Positions 33,228 through 42,358 are shown, counted from the first letter of the stretch. The stretch: DNA of 61,952 bases from Candidatus Babelota bacterium (GCA_014730005.1 WJIY01000047.1:1-61952), one strand, 5' to 3'. The notes: generated by a model from the letters alone, not told the origin. Numbers and translations are program-made.

Positions 33228-33893
33228 TTATTCAGACTCATTTTTATTTTCATTTATGACACATAACTTTTTTAGCGAAGGATTATATAAAAAAAATTGA
33301 ATTAAAAAAATTGAAAAAATAAAAATGTTTTTTAAATCATTAGCAATAACTTGAAATGGAAGGTTTAAAAATATTGCAGCAATCATTTCAAAACAATAAC
33401 CAAAAATATTTAAAAAAATAAAACCACAACTAAAATCATGTACATTTTTTTTTATATATATTTTAAAAATTTGTGGTAATTTTTTTAAAAAACCTGTTCC
33501 TATTGGAATCCATCCTAAAAAATTTATAATTAATTTATATTCTAAAAATGAAATAAAAAATAATAATAAAATTATCATGACAACGAAAAAATATTGTCTG
33601 CAAATCTTCTTTCGCATATAAAAATCCGAATAATAAAAACGTTGAATGATAAGCAAGAATAATGGCGCTGTATAAATAGGATTCATCACTTTATATACCA
33701 AAGGCAAACTAGCTCGAAAAGAATAGGCAATATAAGAACATTGCCCCAGAAAACTTCCCAAAATATAATAATCAGCAATTCCTGTTGCTGTTTTTAATTT
33801 ATAATTCAATATAATTTGAGGTAAAAAACTAAAAACAAAAATAATATTAATAATCCAAATTACTAAACCTGCAATAAAATTATAATCTATCAT
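33228..33893 (-). CDS. PQ-loop membrane transporter, paralogue 4 of 5
   Basis: 221 residues, about seven transmembrane helices. First PQ motif FLPQIILNYKLKTATGIAD (about 23-41), second LPQIFKIYIKKNVHDFS (about 138-154), both with intact Pro-Gln. This two-repeat, seven-helix layout is that of cystinosin/PQLC2-type carriers, unlike the single-repeat, three-helix SemiSWEETs of most bacteria. A conserved LPLVYKVMNP segment lies between the repeats and recurs in every paralogue as LP(L/F)AYK. It is 13 bases downstream of paralogue 3. Confidence 0.85.
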   Translation of the reverse strand: MIDYNFIAGLVIWIINIIFVFSFLPQIILNYKLKTATGIADYYILGSFLGQCSYIAYSFRASLPLVYKVMNPIYTAPLFLLIIQRFYYSDFYMRKKICRQYFFVVMIILLLFFISFLEYKLIINFLGWIPIGTGFLKKLPQIFKIYIKKNVHDFSCGFIFLNIFGYCFEMIAAIFLNLPFQVIANDLKNIFIFSIFLIQFFLYNPSLKKLCVINENKNESE

Positions 33894-33906
33894 TATAAAT
33901 TCGCAT

Positions 33907-34545
33907 TTAATATTTATATGACCAAAATTCTAAACAATAAATAATATAAATTATTATTCCACGTACAGATATAAAAAATGTTTGCAGCGGTAAGTCAAAA
34001 AGTATAGCAACTATAAACTCAAATAAATTTCCTAACCCAATTAAAGTAACTAAAAAAAAACTAAATCCTTGAACTGACTTATTTTTATAAATTTTATAAA
34101 TTTGTGGAAATTGATATAAAGACCAAATTAAAATTAAAACCCAACCTGCAAGATGTCCAATTTTTATAGGGAAAAAAAATATGAATGGTACAAATATTAA
34201 TAAAATTAATAAATCAGTTATATATAATTTTAATACTTTTATATTTATTAAAAGATTTGAATACAAAACCTTCTGTAAAATAATAAAAATTACAGCGAAC
34301 AAACACAGAGGGGCAAAAATTTTATAAGCAAAAGGAAAGTTTAAACCAAACACATAAAAAACATTCAAAAAATAAGCACTAAAATAACCAATAAGATATA
34401 AATCACTCAATCCATTCGCAGATTTAATTTTATAATTAAGAAATATTTGTGGTAATAACGCTCCAAAAAATAAAACTTTTGTAATCCAAGGAATAATATT
34501 ATGTATAAAATCAATACTCATAAACCTTTTTCTCCCTAATATCAT
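33907..34545 (-). CDS. PQ-loop membrane transporter, paralogue 3 of 5
   Basis: 212 residues, about seven transmembrane helices, close in sequence to paralogue 2 (both have ADLPLQT/YGLPTQT-type seventh-helix segments and a GHLAGW/GHLSGW motif). PQ motifs: LLPQIFLNYKIKSANGLSD (about 28-46) and FPQIYKIYKNKSVQGFS (about 140-156). It begins 3 bases downstream of paralogue 2, so the pair is co-translated. Substrate unknown. Confidence 0.85.
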   Translation of the reverse strand: MILGRKRFMSIDFIHNIIPWITKVLFFGALLPQIFLNYKIKSANGLSDLYLIGYFSAYFLNVFYVFGLNFPFAYKIFAPLCLFAVIFIILQKVLYSNLLINIKVLKLYITDLLILLIFVPFIFFFPIKIGHLAGWVLILIWSLYQFPQIYKIYKNKSVQGFSFFLVTLIGLGNLFEFIVAILFDLPLQTFFISVRGIIIYIIYCLEFWSYKY

Positions 34546-34548
34546 TTT

Positions 34549-35178
34549 TTATGTTTTATATAACCAGAATTGATAACAATAAATAAGATAAAATAATATC
34601 CCCCGCATTGCTATAAAATATGTTTGTGTCGGTAATCCATAAAGTATTGCACTTGTTAATTCAACAACATTTGCAATTCCAATAATTGATAAAAAAAGAA
34701 AACTTATTCCTATTACAGATTTACTCGCATAAATTTTATAAATTTGAGGAAATTGATATAAGGTCCAAAAAAAAACTAACAACCACCCTGATAAATGACC
34801 TATTTTATCTGGCAGTAAAATGACAAGTGGAATAAAAATTAAAAAAAAGAAAAATGCTACATAATATAATTTCACTGTTCTTAGATCTCTTAAAATATTA
34901 TTATAAAAAAATTTTTGAATGATCATTATTAAAACAGCAAGAACACAAAGCGGAGAAAGCACTTTATATGCAAATGGAAAATTCAATCCATAAATATAAA
35001 AAACATTAACTGAATAAGCGCTAAAAAACATAATTAAAAAAAGATCGCTCAAACTTGCTACGGATTTAATTTTATAATTAAGAATGATTTGAGGCAACAA
35101 TGCAACTAAAAATAAAAACTCAGAAATCCAAGGAATAAACACTTTTATAGTATTTAACATCATAACGCTCCCCCTCAA
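34549..35178 (-). CDS. PQ-loop membrane transporter, paralogue 2 of 5
   Basis: 209 residues, about seven transmembrane helices. PQ motifs: LLPQIILNYKIKSVASLSD (about 25-43) and FPQIYKIYASKSVIGIS (about 140-156). The sequence between the motifs (LNFPFAYKVLSPLCVLAVL) is nearly the same as in paralogue 3, showing recent duplication. It has its own good ribosome site (GAGGGGGAGCG). It stands 82 bases from paralogue 1. Confidence 0.85.
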   Translation of the reverse strand: MRGSVMMLNTIKVFIPWISEFLFLVALLPQIILNYKIKSVASLSDLFLIMFFSAYSVNVFYIYGLNFPFAYKVLSPLCVLAVLIMIIQKFFYNNILRDLRTVKLYYVAFFFFLIFIPLVILLPDKIGHLSGWLLVFFWTLYQFPQIYKIYASKSVIGISFLFLSIIGIANVVELTSAILYGLPTQTYFIAMRGILFYLIYCYQFWLYKT

Positions 35179-35260
35179 AGACTATCTATATAAATCACCT
35201 TTAATTTAAGTTTTTTATTTGATTAAAACAAGAAATTTGAAAATTTCAATAAAAATTAAA

Positions 35261-35905
35261 TTATTTAAACAATGTATGCTGGCTTTCCTTATATCGCCAA
35301 AATTGAAAAGAAAAAATAAGATAAATCAAAATACCACGAAAATCATTTAATAATGTTGGAACAGGCAACTTTAAAATTATTGCAACAATTAGTTCTATCA
35401 TATCTCCAAAAGCCACTAATGATACCAAAGAAAAGCTAAACCCATGAACCGATTTATCTAAAAAAACTTTGACTACCTGAGGGATTTGATAAGTTGCCCA
35501 AACTAGCATCATTGTCCAACCAAAAAAATATCCAAAACTTAACCTATCTCTGAATGCAATAGGCATCAAAAATATAGCTATAGCTAGATTAAAGACATAA
35601 AAAGCCAAAAAATATTTATCTTTTCTTTGTGTATAATTAGCATAAAAAAAGCGTTGAAATGCTATTATTAACATAAAAAATGTTGCTAAAGGAACCATAA
35701 CCTTATAAGCCAACGGCAAGCCTAAAAGATATGAATAATATACATATGAAATATATCCATTTAGATATCCAATAATTAGAAAATCACTCAACCCTCTCGT
35801 GGATTTTAATTTATAGTTAACCCAAATTTGAGGCAATAATGCAACACAAAAAAGAATATGGGAAACCCATACAATGCTTTTAGCAAAAAAAGCACAATTT
35901 ATCAT
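35261..35905 (-). CDS. PQ-loop membrane transporter, paralogue 1 of 5
   Basis: 214 residues, about seven transmembrane helices. PQ motifs: LLPQIWVNYKLKSTRGLSD (about 23-41) and IPQVVKVFLDKSVHGFS (about 144-160). First of the array, 36 bases downstream of pepA on the same strand, so it may be transcribed with sufS-sufU-pepA. With an aminopeptidase and a cysteine desulfurase upstream, import of an amino acid such as cyst(e)ine is a reasonable hypothesis, but the family cannot be assigned a substrate from sequence. Confidence 0.85.
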   Translation of the reverse strand: MINCAFFAKSIVWVSHILFCVALLPQIWVNYKLKSTRGLSDFLIIGYLNGYISYVYYSYLLGLPLAYKVMVPLATFFMLIIAFQRFFYANYTQRKDKYFLAFYVFNLAIAIFLMPIAFRDRLSFGYFFGWTMMLVWATYQIPQVVKVFLDKSVHGFSFSLVSLVAFGDMIELIVAIILKLPVPTLLNDFRGILIYLIFSFQFWRYKESQHTLFK

Positions 35906-35941
35906 AAAATCCTAAGAATTTTAATTACCAAAATTCAAATA

Positions 35942-37465
35942 TTATTTGGTATAATTCATTATAAAATCAACAAATAAGCGTACGCCTGCACCTGTTGAAC
36001 CCTTTCCAAAATAACTTATTCCAGGAACAGAATCAGCCGTGCCTGCAATATCAAGATGTGCCCATTTAGCATTTTGAACAAAATTGCTTAAAAACCATGC
36101 TGCTGTAATAGTTCCAGCTTTATAATTTGGAGCCCCACAATTTGCAATATCAGCAACATCTGATTTAATCGCATCTTTAAAATCATTATCCATAGGCAAA
36201 GGCCAAACTCGATCTCCGCTAACCAAACTAATTGCTTGCAATTTTGTACCCACAATTTCATCTCGTGTCATAAGCCCAGTGAAAAAATGTCCTAAGGCAA
36301 AAAGACAAGCCCCTGTAAGTGTTGCTATATCTAAAATCACTTCAGGTTTATAAAATTTTTCTGCATAACAAAGAGCATCAGCCAAAATTAATCTACCTTC
36401 AGCGTCGGTATTTTTAATTTCTGCCGTTTTTCCATTCATAAAAGTAATTATATCGTCTTGCTTGCAAGCTTTGCCGCTCGGCATATTTTCAACTAAAGGA
36501 GTAATTCCTACAACATTAATTTTTGGTTGTAATTGTGCTATAGCATTCATTGTTGCAATAACGGTAGCGGCTCCAGACATGTCAAATTTCATACCTTCCA
36601 TATATGCAGAAGGTTTTAAGCTAATTCCACCAGAATCAAATGTTACACCTTTACCAACTAATGCTATGGTTGGAGCATCTTTCTTTTCACACGAATATTC
36701 AAGAACTACAAATTTACCTTCTTCATCAGATCCAGAATCTACAGCTAAAAAACCACCCATTCCATATTCTGCTGCTTTTTCGCGACCAAAAACCTTATAT
36801 TGCAAGCCATATTGAACAGCAATCTTTTTTGCTTGCTCAGCCAATGAAGCAGGAGTTAAATAATTTGCAGGTAGATCAGAAAAATCTCGTGCTAAATTTG
36901 TTGATTGACCAATGATTTTTCCTTCTTTTAAGCTTTGCGCATAAACTTGTTCATCCTCCTTTTTCACGCAAAGAATTAACTCACCCTTCCATTGAGATAA
37001 AGTTTTATCACTTTTATATTTTTCAAATTCATAATCAGCAATATAAGAAATCAAAACAATTTGTCTTACAAGACGAGGCTTAACAAGGCCAAAAATTTTT
37101 TCATCCGGAATATTTATCACAGCATTTTTAATATCAAGTTTTTTTAAAATATTAACAGCACTGCCAATTGCTCTTCTAAGATTTTCAAGTTCAATATTCC
37201 ATTTATCTTGCAATTTGCCCATTCCAATAAAAACAAATTGAATCAATGAATTATCTCTTGTTGCTGTTAATACAAAGGACTGACCAAATTTTCCAGTGAA
37301 TTTATGTTTTTTTAAAATATTTCTAAGATTTGGATAAAAATCTTTCTCAATCTTTTTTAATTCATCATTATTACCAATTGATTGTAGATCTTCTTTTAAT
37401 AAAAAAATATATCCTTCAACTTCATTTTCCCAAAATTTTTTATCAGTCAATGATACGTTAATCAT
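35942..37465 (-). CDS. pepA: Leucyl aminopeptidase
   Basis: An M17-family cytosolic aminopeptidase, 507 residues, full length. A two-metal hexameric enzyme that removes N-terminal residues from peptides; family members also cleave Cys-Gly. Signature NTDAEGRLILADALCYAE (about 350-367), with metal-binding Asp and Glu; GKGVTFDSGGISLKP (about 272-286), with the catalytic Lys and first metal ligands; and KFDMSGAATVIAT (about 292-304), with a second Lys and Asp. The N-terminal regulatory domain is present. It lies 39 bases downstream of sufU and leads into the PQ-loop genes. Confidence 0.95.
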   Translation of the reverse strand: MINVSLTDKKFWENEVEGYIFLLKEDLQSIGNNDELKKIEKDFYPNLRNILKKHKFTGKFGQSFVLTATRDNSLIQFVFIGMGKLQDKWNIELENLRRAIGSAVNILKKLDIKNAVINIPDEKIFGLVKPRLVRQIVLISYIADYEFEKYKSDKTLSQWKGELILCVKKEDEQVYAQSLKEGKIIGQSTNLARDFSDLPANYLTPASLAEQAKKIAVQYGLQYKVFGREKAAEYGMGGFLAVDSGSDEEGKFVVLEYSCEKKDAPTIALVGKGVTFDSGGISLKPSAYMEGMKFDMSGAATVIATMNAIAQLQPKINVVGITPLVENMPSGKACKQDDIITFMNGKTAEIKNTDAEGRLILADALCYAEKFYKPEVILDIATLTGACLFALGHFFTGLMTRDEIVGTKLQAISLVSGDRVWPLPMDNDFKDAIKSDVADIANCGAPNYKAGTITAAWFLSNFVQNAKWAHLDIAGTADSVPGISYFGKGSTGAGVRLFVDFIMNYTK

Positions 37466-37504
37466 TTAATCCCTTTAATTAAAATCAGTTTATAAATTAA
37501 ATCT

Positions 37505-37939
37505 TTAAGACTTTGATCTAGTCATACCAACAAATTTATTTTTATATTCAATTAAACCCTGTTTTAACGCCTCAAGACACAAAAGAACACAACGTAATCT
37601 GATGGGTCCCAAATTCAAACCAACAAGCTTTAGCATATCATCTTTATCCAGGTCTAAAATTTCATCAACACTTTTGTTCAAACATTTCTCCGTTAACATT
37701 GAAGCCGCAGCCATACTTATAACACAACCAGAACCATCAAAGCCAATTTGCGTAACACGCAAAATTCCATTTTCGTCTTCTTCAATTTTTCCTTCTATAG
37801 AAATTTTATCACCACATGAAGGATTAAATTGTCCACTATAAAAATCAGGATCTTCAATTTTATACTTATTTCGTGGATATTTAAAATGATCCATTAATTC
37901 TTCTTGATAAATTTTTTTATCACTCATTGTTTTAATCAC
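37505..37939 (-). CDS. sufU: SufU/IscU-like Fe-S cluster scaffold or sulfur acceptor
   Basis: A 144-residue NifU_N-family protein. Three conserved ligands: Cys in NPSCGDKI (about 42), Cys in DGSGCVISMAAASML (about 72), and Cys in IRLRCVLLCLEAL (about 124). The insertion before the third Cys and the pairing with SufS fit SufU, which accepts sulfur from SufS through a zinc site; in some bacteria similar proteins act as scaffolds. The ATG overlaps the sufS stop by 4 bases, so they are translated together. SufBCD are not in the window. Confidence 0.9.
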   Translation of the reverse strand: MIKTMSDKKIYQEELMDHFKYPRNKYKIEDPDFYSGQFNPSCGDKISIEGKIEEDENGILRVTQIGFDGSGCVISMAAASMLTEKCLNKSVDEILDLDKDDMLKLVGLNLGPIRLRCVLLCLEALKQGLIEYKNKFVGMTRSKS

Positions 37940-39195
37940 TTTTTAAAAAAATTTATAACTTTTTCTAAGCTTTCTAAAAAAATATCAACATCTCGCATCG
38001 TATTATATAAATAAAAACTAACTCTTACACTTGAATCAATACCCAAAAGTTCTGTTAATGGTTGAGCACAATGATTCCCGCTTCTTACAGAAATTCCATC
38101 TTTACTTAAAAATGCACTAACATCATGTGCATGAATACCATCAACTACAAAACATACAAGATGACCTTCCGTTTTTAAACGTTCAATATTACCTATAATT
38201 TTAACTTCTTTTATTTTTTGCAAACCATCAATCAAATAACTGCATAATTTTGCTTCATGAATTTTTAATTGACCAAAATCAATGTATTGATTCAAATAAT
38301 CAATAGCTTTTCCCAATCCTATTGCCTGCGCAATTGGAGGTGTTCCAGCCTCATATTTATTAGGGGCTTTTCGCCAAGATGCACTATTCCAAGCAACAAA
38401 ACTAACCATAGAACCACCAACTCGATATGGTTCAACAACCTCATGCATCTCTTTTTTAATAAATAAAACCCCAATACCAGTTGGACCAATCATCTTGTGA
38501 CCAGAAAATGCAATAAAATCTACATCTAAATCTTTTACATCAATTTTTTTCCTAGAAATAGTCTGAGCACAATCCAGCAAAACTTTAGCTCCAACTTTAT
38601 GTGCTTTTTCAATTAGTTTTTTTAACTGTTGTTCTTGCTTATCCCAAATGTCTCCCAAAACATTTGAGCTATGAATAATTGCAACTAATTTTGTATTTTC
38701 ATTTATTAAATCGCTTGTGTCAGGATCAAAATTATTAAAAGAAAAAGTATCCAAATTTAAGTCTATAAATTTTATTTTTGAATCTTTTTTTTGAGCCAAT
38801 CTCAACCATGGTAAAAAATTAGCATGATGTTCTGCTTGCGTTATAACAATTTCATTATCTTTTTTTAAGTTTTCTGCTAACCAAGCATCAGCAACAAAAT
38901 TTATACTTTCTGTTGTCCCTGAAGTAAAAATAACTTCCTGTGTGTCTGCATTAATAAATTTTGCAATTTTTGCACGAGCGTCTTCATACAAAGTTGTAAC
39001 TTCTTCCCCTAAGTCATGAATCGAGCGATAAACATTTGCATTATATCGCTCATAAAAATTTTTAATAAAATCTATTACAAATTTTGGTTTTTGTGTTGTT
39101 GCAGCATTATCAAGATAAATAAATCTATACAAATCAGATTTTTTATGTAAAATCGGAAAATCTTTTTTTAATTTTTCTGCATCAAAATTTTTCAT
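37936..39195 (-). CDS. sufS: Cysteine desulfurase SufS
   Basis: A PLP enzyme (class V aminotransferase fold), 419 residues, that takes sulfur from cysteine for Fe-S clusters. YLDNAATTQKP near the N-terminus (about 28-38), EHHANFLPW (about 128-136), the PLP Lys in DFIAFSGHKMIGPTGIGVL (about 237-255), and the catalytic Cys in SVRSGNHCAQPL (about 373-384) with a short loop around it, as in the SufS/CsdA group. It opens the operon sufS-sufU-pepA and overlaps sufU by 4 bases. Confidence 0.95.
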   Translation of the reverse strand: MKNFDAEKLKKDFPILHKKSDLYRFIYLDNAATTQKPKFVIDFIKNFYERYNANVYRSIHDLGEEVTTLYEDARAKIAKFINADTQEVIFTSGTTESINFVADAWLAENLKKDNEIVITQAEHHANFLPWLRLAQKKDSKIKFIDLNLDTFSFNNFDPDTSDLINENTKLVAIIHSSNVLGDIWDKQEQQLKKLIEKAHKVGAKVLLDCAQTISRKKIDVKDLDVDFIAFSGHKMIGPTGIGVLFIKKEMHEVVEPYRVGGSMVSFVAWNSASWRKAPNKYEAGTPPIAQAIGLGKAIDYLNQYIDFGQLKIHEAKLCSYLIDGLQKIKEVKIIGNIERLKTEGHLVCFVVDGIHAHDVSAFLSKDGISVRSGNHCAQPLTELLGIDSSVRVSFYLYNTMRDVDIFLESLEKVINFFKK

Positions 39196-39391
39196 TTAAA
39201 TTCCAAATTAATTTAAAAACATCTCAATCATTCCTGTTTTATACTTTACAATGAAGCTATCAATAGCACAAATTTCATTGTCTTTTAAAAAACAACTACA
39301 TTTTTTTAAAAAAATCTGTAATACTTGCGCCTAAAAAATAATTCTATTTCAAATATATTTATTAACCATTTTTTACCTCGAGGAAAATATT

Positions 39392-40132
39392 ATGATAAAT
39401 TATAAAAATATTTTGTTGTTAACCCTCATTTTATGTTTACTTCCATCTATAAAAAAAACTTTTGCCATGGCAACAAATGAACCTCAATTTTTCAAAAAAA
39501 TTTCCCTACCTTTCTTTGATGATTTTTTAACTAAAATTCAATCTAATGAAGATGTTGCAAGAATATTTCCATCTATTACAGAAAAATTTTTATTTTTAAT
39601 AGATAAGATAACAATAACCAATATTCAATATGGATTTTGTTTGTTAATTGATGATTTAATAGATCAATATGATAATCCAAATATTGCGAATACAGAATTT
39701 ACAAAATCTGATACTTTTGCAAAAAGAATAAATGAACTGCATGAAAATGAAAAAAAAGTTCATATATCCTATTTAGAAAAACAACCAGACACACATCCTT
39801 ATAAAAAAATATCCCTAAATATTTACAATAAAACAGTATCAGAATTTGACAAAGTGCAAGAGAAACTAAAAAACTTTTCTTCTCAAACAATTAATAAATT
39901 TAAAAAATTCACAGTAAAAATAAGACTTGCTACTACAATTAAATATGGATTATACGAAGCAAATCATATTATAAAACAAATATTAATGTATGAAAATTTT
40001 GCATTTGCTTATAATATTTTTATAAATATTAACAATTGTAATACTGAAGATGAATTTAACATGTTCTTTGATAACCTGCTTAATACTTTTGATAAAGTAA
40101 ATTCAATCAATCCTTTCAAAAAAATAAAATAA
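39392..40132 (+). CDS. Secreted helical protein of unknown function
   Basis: A 246-residue protein with a signal peptide (about 1-25, LLLTLILCLLPSIKKTFA). The mature part is helical and polar, without cysteine-rich or repeat motifs; a segment near 145-175 (DKVQEKLKNFSSQTINKF) looks amphipathic. No family recognised. The ribosome site GAGGAAA lies 9 bases before the ATG. Its stop codon is part of the 33-bp terminator palindrome shared with the convergent SPFH gene. Confidence 0.65.
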   Translation: MINYKNILLLTLILCLLPSIKKTFAMATNEPQFFKKISLPFFDDFLTKIQSNEDVARIFPSITEKFLFLIDKITITNIQYGFCLLIDDLIDQYDNPNIANTEFTKSDTFAKRINELHENEKKVHISYLEKQPDTHPYKKISLNIYNKTVSEFDKVQEKLKNFSSQTINKFKKFTVKIRLATTIKYGLYEANHIIKQILMYENFAFAYNIFININNCNTEDEFNMFFDNLLNTFDKVNSINPFKKIK

Positions 40133-40197
40133 ATTATCGCTTAAAAAAAGGCAAAAAATGAATATTTTTTGCCTTTTTTTAAGCGATAATTTATTTT
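40126..40197. terminator. Perfect 33-bp bidirectional terminator sharing both stop codons
   Basis: Arms 40126-40158 and 40165-40197 are exact reverse complements with a 6-base loop. The core AAAAAAAGGCAAAAAA/TTTTTTGCCTTTTTTT gives a T run in either direction. The outer arms contain the stop codon of the + gene (40130-40132) and overlap that of the - gene (from 40196). Confidence 0.93.
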
Positions 40198-41158
40198 ATT
40201 TTTTGTTAAAAATCTCTTTTATCGTTGATAATGAACCCATAATTGCACTTGATTCGTAAGGCATTAAAATCATTTTTCCTTCTTTATCCTTCGTGATTTC
40301 AGGCAATGCCTTGATATAATTAAGTGCAATCATATATGGAAGAGGATCTGCTTTTGGAACAGCATTTTGAATTACTTTAATAGCCTCTGATTCTGCATTT
40401 GCTGTAATCAAACGTGCTTGTGCGTCTCCTTCAGCTCTGGTAATCTTTGCCATTTTAACACCTTCTGCTTCTAAAATAGCAGATTTTTTTTTACCCTCAG
40501 CTTCCAAAATCAAAGCACGACGATCTCGTTCTGCTCTCATTTGTTTTTCCATGGCATTACGAATATCATGTGGTGGATTTATTTCTTGTAATTCAACTCT
40601 ATTAATTTTCACACCCCATTTATCTGTTGCTTCATCTAAAATTTCACGCAACTTTTCATTAATCTGATCACGAGAAACTAAGGTTTCATCTAAATCCAAA
40701 GATCCTATAACATTACGTAAAGTTGTTTGAGTTAATTTTTCAATGGCTTGAGGAAGATTTGTAACTTCATAAACAGCTCTCATTGGATCCGTAATTTGAT
40801 AATAAAGCAATGCGTTAATTTCAATGGTAACATTATCCCTTGTAATAACATTTTGTTTAGGAAAATCATAAACCGCTTCTCGCATATCAACGCGTTCAAC
40901 ATATTGAGTATAGCGATATGGCCGTTTACCATAAGGATCTTCTTTCATAAAAGTCCATAATATTTTTCTTGGATAATCCAAAAATGGTAAAATAAAATGC
41001 AATCCAGGTTTTAAAATTGTATGAAATTTACCTAAACGTTCAACCATTATTACTTCAGATTGCCGCACAACATAAGTTGCTTTAGACAAAGTAACCAGTA
41101 CAAAAATAAACAAAATTCCAATAAATAGGAAAAAAAATCCCGAAAATACAGTCATCAT
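40196..41158 (-). CDS. SPFH/band 7 membrane protein (QmcA-like)
   Basis: A 320-residue stomatin/prohibitin-type protein. One N-terminal membrane segment (about 5-25, FFFLFIGILFIFVLVTL), then the SPFH domain (ERLGKFHTILKPGLHFILPF, about 39-58; TRDNVTIEINALLYYQI near 106-122), then an Ala/Glu-rich coiled coil with EAEGKKKSAILEAEGVKMAK. Such proteins scaffold membrane microdomains and regulate proteases such as FtsH. The NfeD-like gene sits 51 bases upstream on the same strand, the standard SPFH-NfeD partnership. Confidence 0.92.
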   Translation of the reverse strand: MMTVFSGFFFLFIGILFIFVLVTLSKATYVVRQSEVIMVERLGKFHTILKPGLHFILPFLDYPRKILWTFMKEDPYGKRPYRYTQYVERVDMREAVYDFPKQNVITRDNVTIEINALLYYQITDPMRAVYEVTNLPQAIEKLTQTTLRNVIGSLDLDETLVSRDQINEKLREILDEATDKWGVKINRVELQEINPPHDIRNAMEKQMRAERDRRALILEAEGKKKSAILEAEGVKMAKITRAEGDAQARLITANAESEAIKVIQNAVPKADPLPYMIALNYIKALPEITKDKEGKMILMPYESSAIMGSLSTIKEIFNKK

Positions 41159-41209
41159 TTGGACTCCTATATCTATAAAATCTACAAATTCTTACAACTG
41201 ATCTCAAAT

Positions 41210-41671
41210 TTATTTAACAATTAATTTACTACCTTTAACGCTAACAACCTCTATAACCATACCTATATCAAGAATAGAATTTTCTGAAGATTCAGCCAAC
41301 CAAGACTCACCTCCAATTTTAACCCTACCAAATTTATTAGGAAATATCTCTTTTATAACTATACCTTTTTTTCCTATCAAAGCATCAACATTAGTTTCTG
41401 CATCAACACTTTTGTTTTTTCTTGAAAAAAAATATCTCAAAACAAAAAATGAAAATATTGCAGATCCAAGTGCAATTATACATTGAAATGCAAAAGGATA
41501 AGCTAAAAAAGCAAATCCGGATGCAACTATAGAACCCATTGCAAATGCAATAAAAAAAAATAACCCTGGTGTACTAATTTCAGCAAATAAAAACAAAACT
41601 GCTAAAATTAACCAAAAATATCCTAAATAAATATAATTAATAAGCATTGAAAATTCCGGTAAATTCATCAA
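41210..41671 (-). CDS. NfeD-like membrane protein
   Basis: 153 residues: three to four transmembrane segments in the first ~80 residues (YFWLILAVLFLFAEI, LFFFIAFAMGSIVASG, then another), followed by a C-terminal OB-fold domain (about 90-153) with ALIGKKGIVIKEI, GRVKIGGESWLAES and VIEVVSVKGSKLIV, all typical of NfeD. This is the short form without the ClpP-like protease domain. It pairs with the downstream SPFH protein in membrane-domain organisation. Confidence 0.9.
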   Translation of the reverse strand: MMNLPEFSMLINYIYLGYFWLILAVLFLFAEISTPGLFFFIAFAMGSIVASGFAFLAYPFAFQCIIALGSAIFSFFVLRYFFSRKNKSVDAETNVDALIGKKGIVIKEIFPNKFGRVKIGGESWLAESSENSILDIGMVIEVVSVKGSKLIVK

Positions 41672-41713
41672 GAAAACTTTAAAAAGATTAAATCCTTAGT
41701 TTCAATTATCATC

Positions 41714-42358
41714 TTACACTAAAAAGCTAAAACTTTCAACTAGAGGCCCGATTAAAGACTGCCATTGTTCATCTCGATGAATTCCAATTTCTAATAAAAG
41801 AGCTGGGGCAACAATCCCACATAAAGGTTTTAACGGTAAGCCGTATAATCCATAAAAATCAAAATTCTTACTATAAGATTCTATTGTCAATTTATCTTTT
41901 ATATATTTTCCATAAAATCTTGTTTGATGAATATTTTTAAAATGTGCTTGCCAAACAGGTATAAATACATATGGATCAAAATTTCTAGAACAAAAATCTG
42001 ACATTGGATCATAAACCAATTGGTATAAAAAAATCTTAGGTTTTAACTCTTCTTCACGATATAAATGTAAACTTAAATAAAAATCAATCCCCAATCTATT
42101 TGCAAAAGATGCAGACTCCCATGCAATTATTTCTTCACCAGGATAACGAGTTAAAATAACTTTTAATGAATATTCGTTTTGAAGTTCTTGTTGCAGCTTT
42201 TCTGCAAAATTAAAAGTTTGTGCTCTTTCAACTCCTTCCATTAATCTTCTTCCTGAATCTTTTGCATGTCCCGCAGGATTAATCATAACAATTGATGCAT
42301 TAATTTGAATTAAAATAAAATTACAAATAAATATCAAAATAAAAATTATCATTTTCAT
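41714..42358 (-). CDS. Exported N-acetylmuramoyl-L-alanine amidase-like protein
   Basis: A 214-residue protein with a signal peptide (about 1-21). It shows the Amidase_3 pattern: MINPAGHAKDSGRRL with the first zinc His (31), a Glu in LMEGVERAQTF (42 or 45), SFANRLGIDFYLSLHLYRE with the second zinc His (98), and a C-terminal ALLLEIGIHRD with the catalytic Glu (about 194). These enzymes cut the bond between MurNAc and the stem peptide. The first motif is PAGH in place of the usual PGHG, so it is a divergent member. It lies upstream of the NfeD/SPFH pair, with 42 bases to nfeD. Confidence 0.75.
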   Translation of the reverse strand: MKMIIFILIFICNFILIQINASIVMINPAGHAKDSGRRLMEGVERAQTFNFAEKLQQELQNEYSLKVILTRYPGEEIIAWESASFANRLGIDFYLSLHLYREEELKPKIFLYQLVYDPMSDFCSRNFDPYVFIPVWQAHFKNIHQTRFYGKYIKDKLTIESYSKNFDFYGLYGLPLKPLCGIVAPALLLEIGIHRDEQWQSLIGPLVESFSFLV

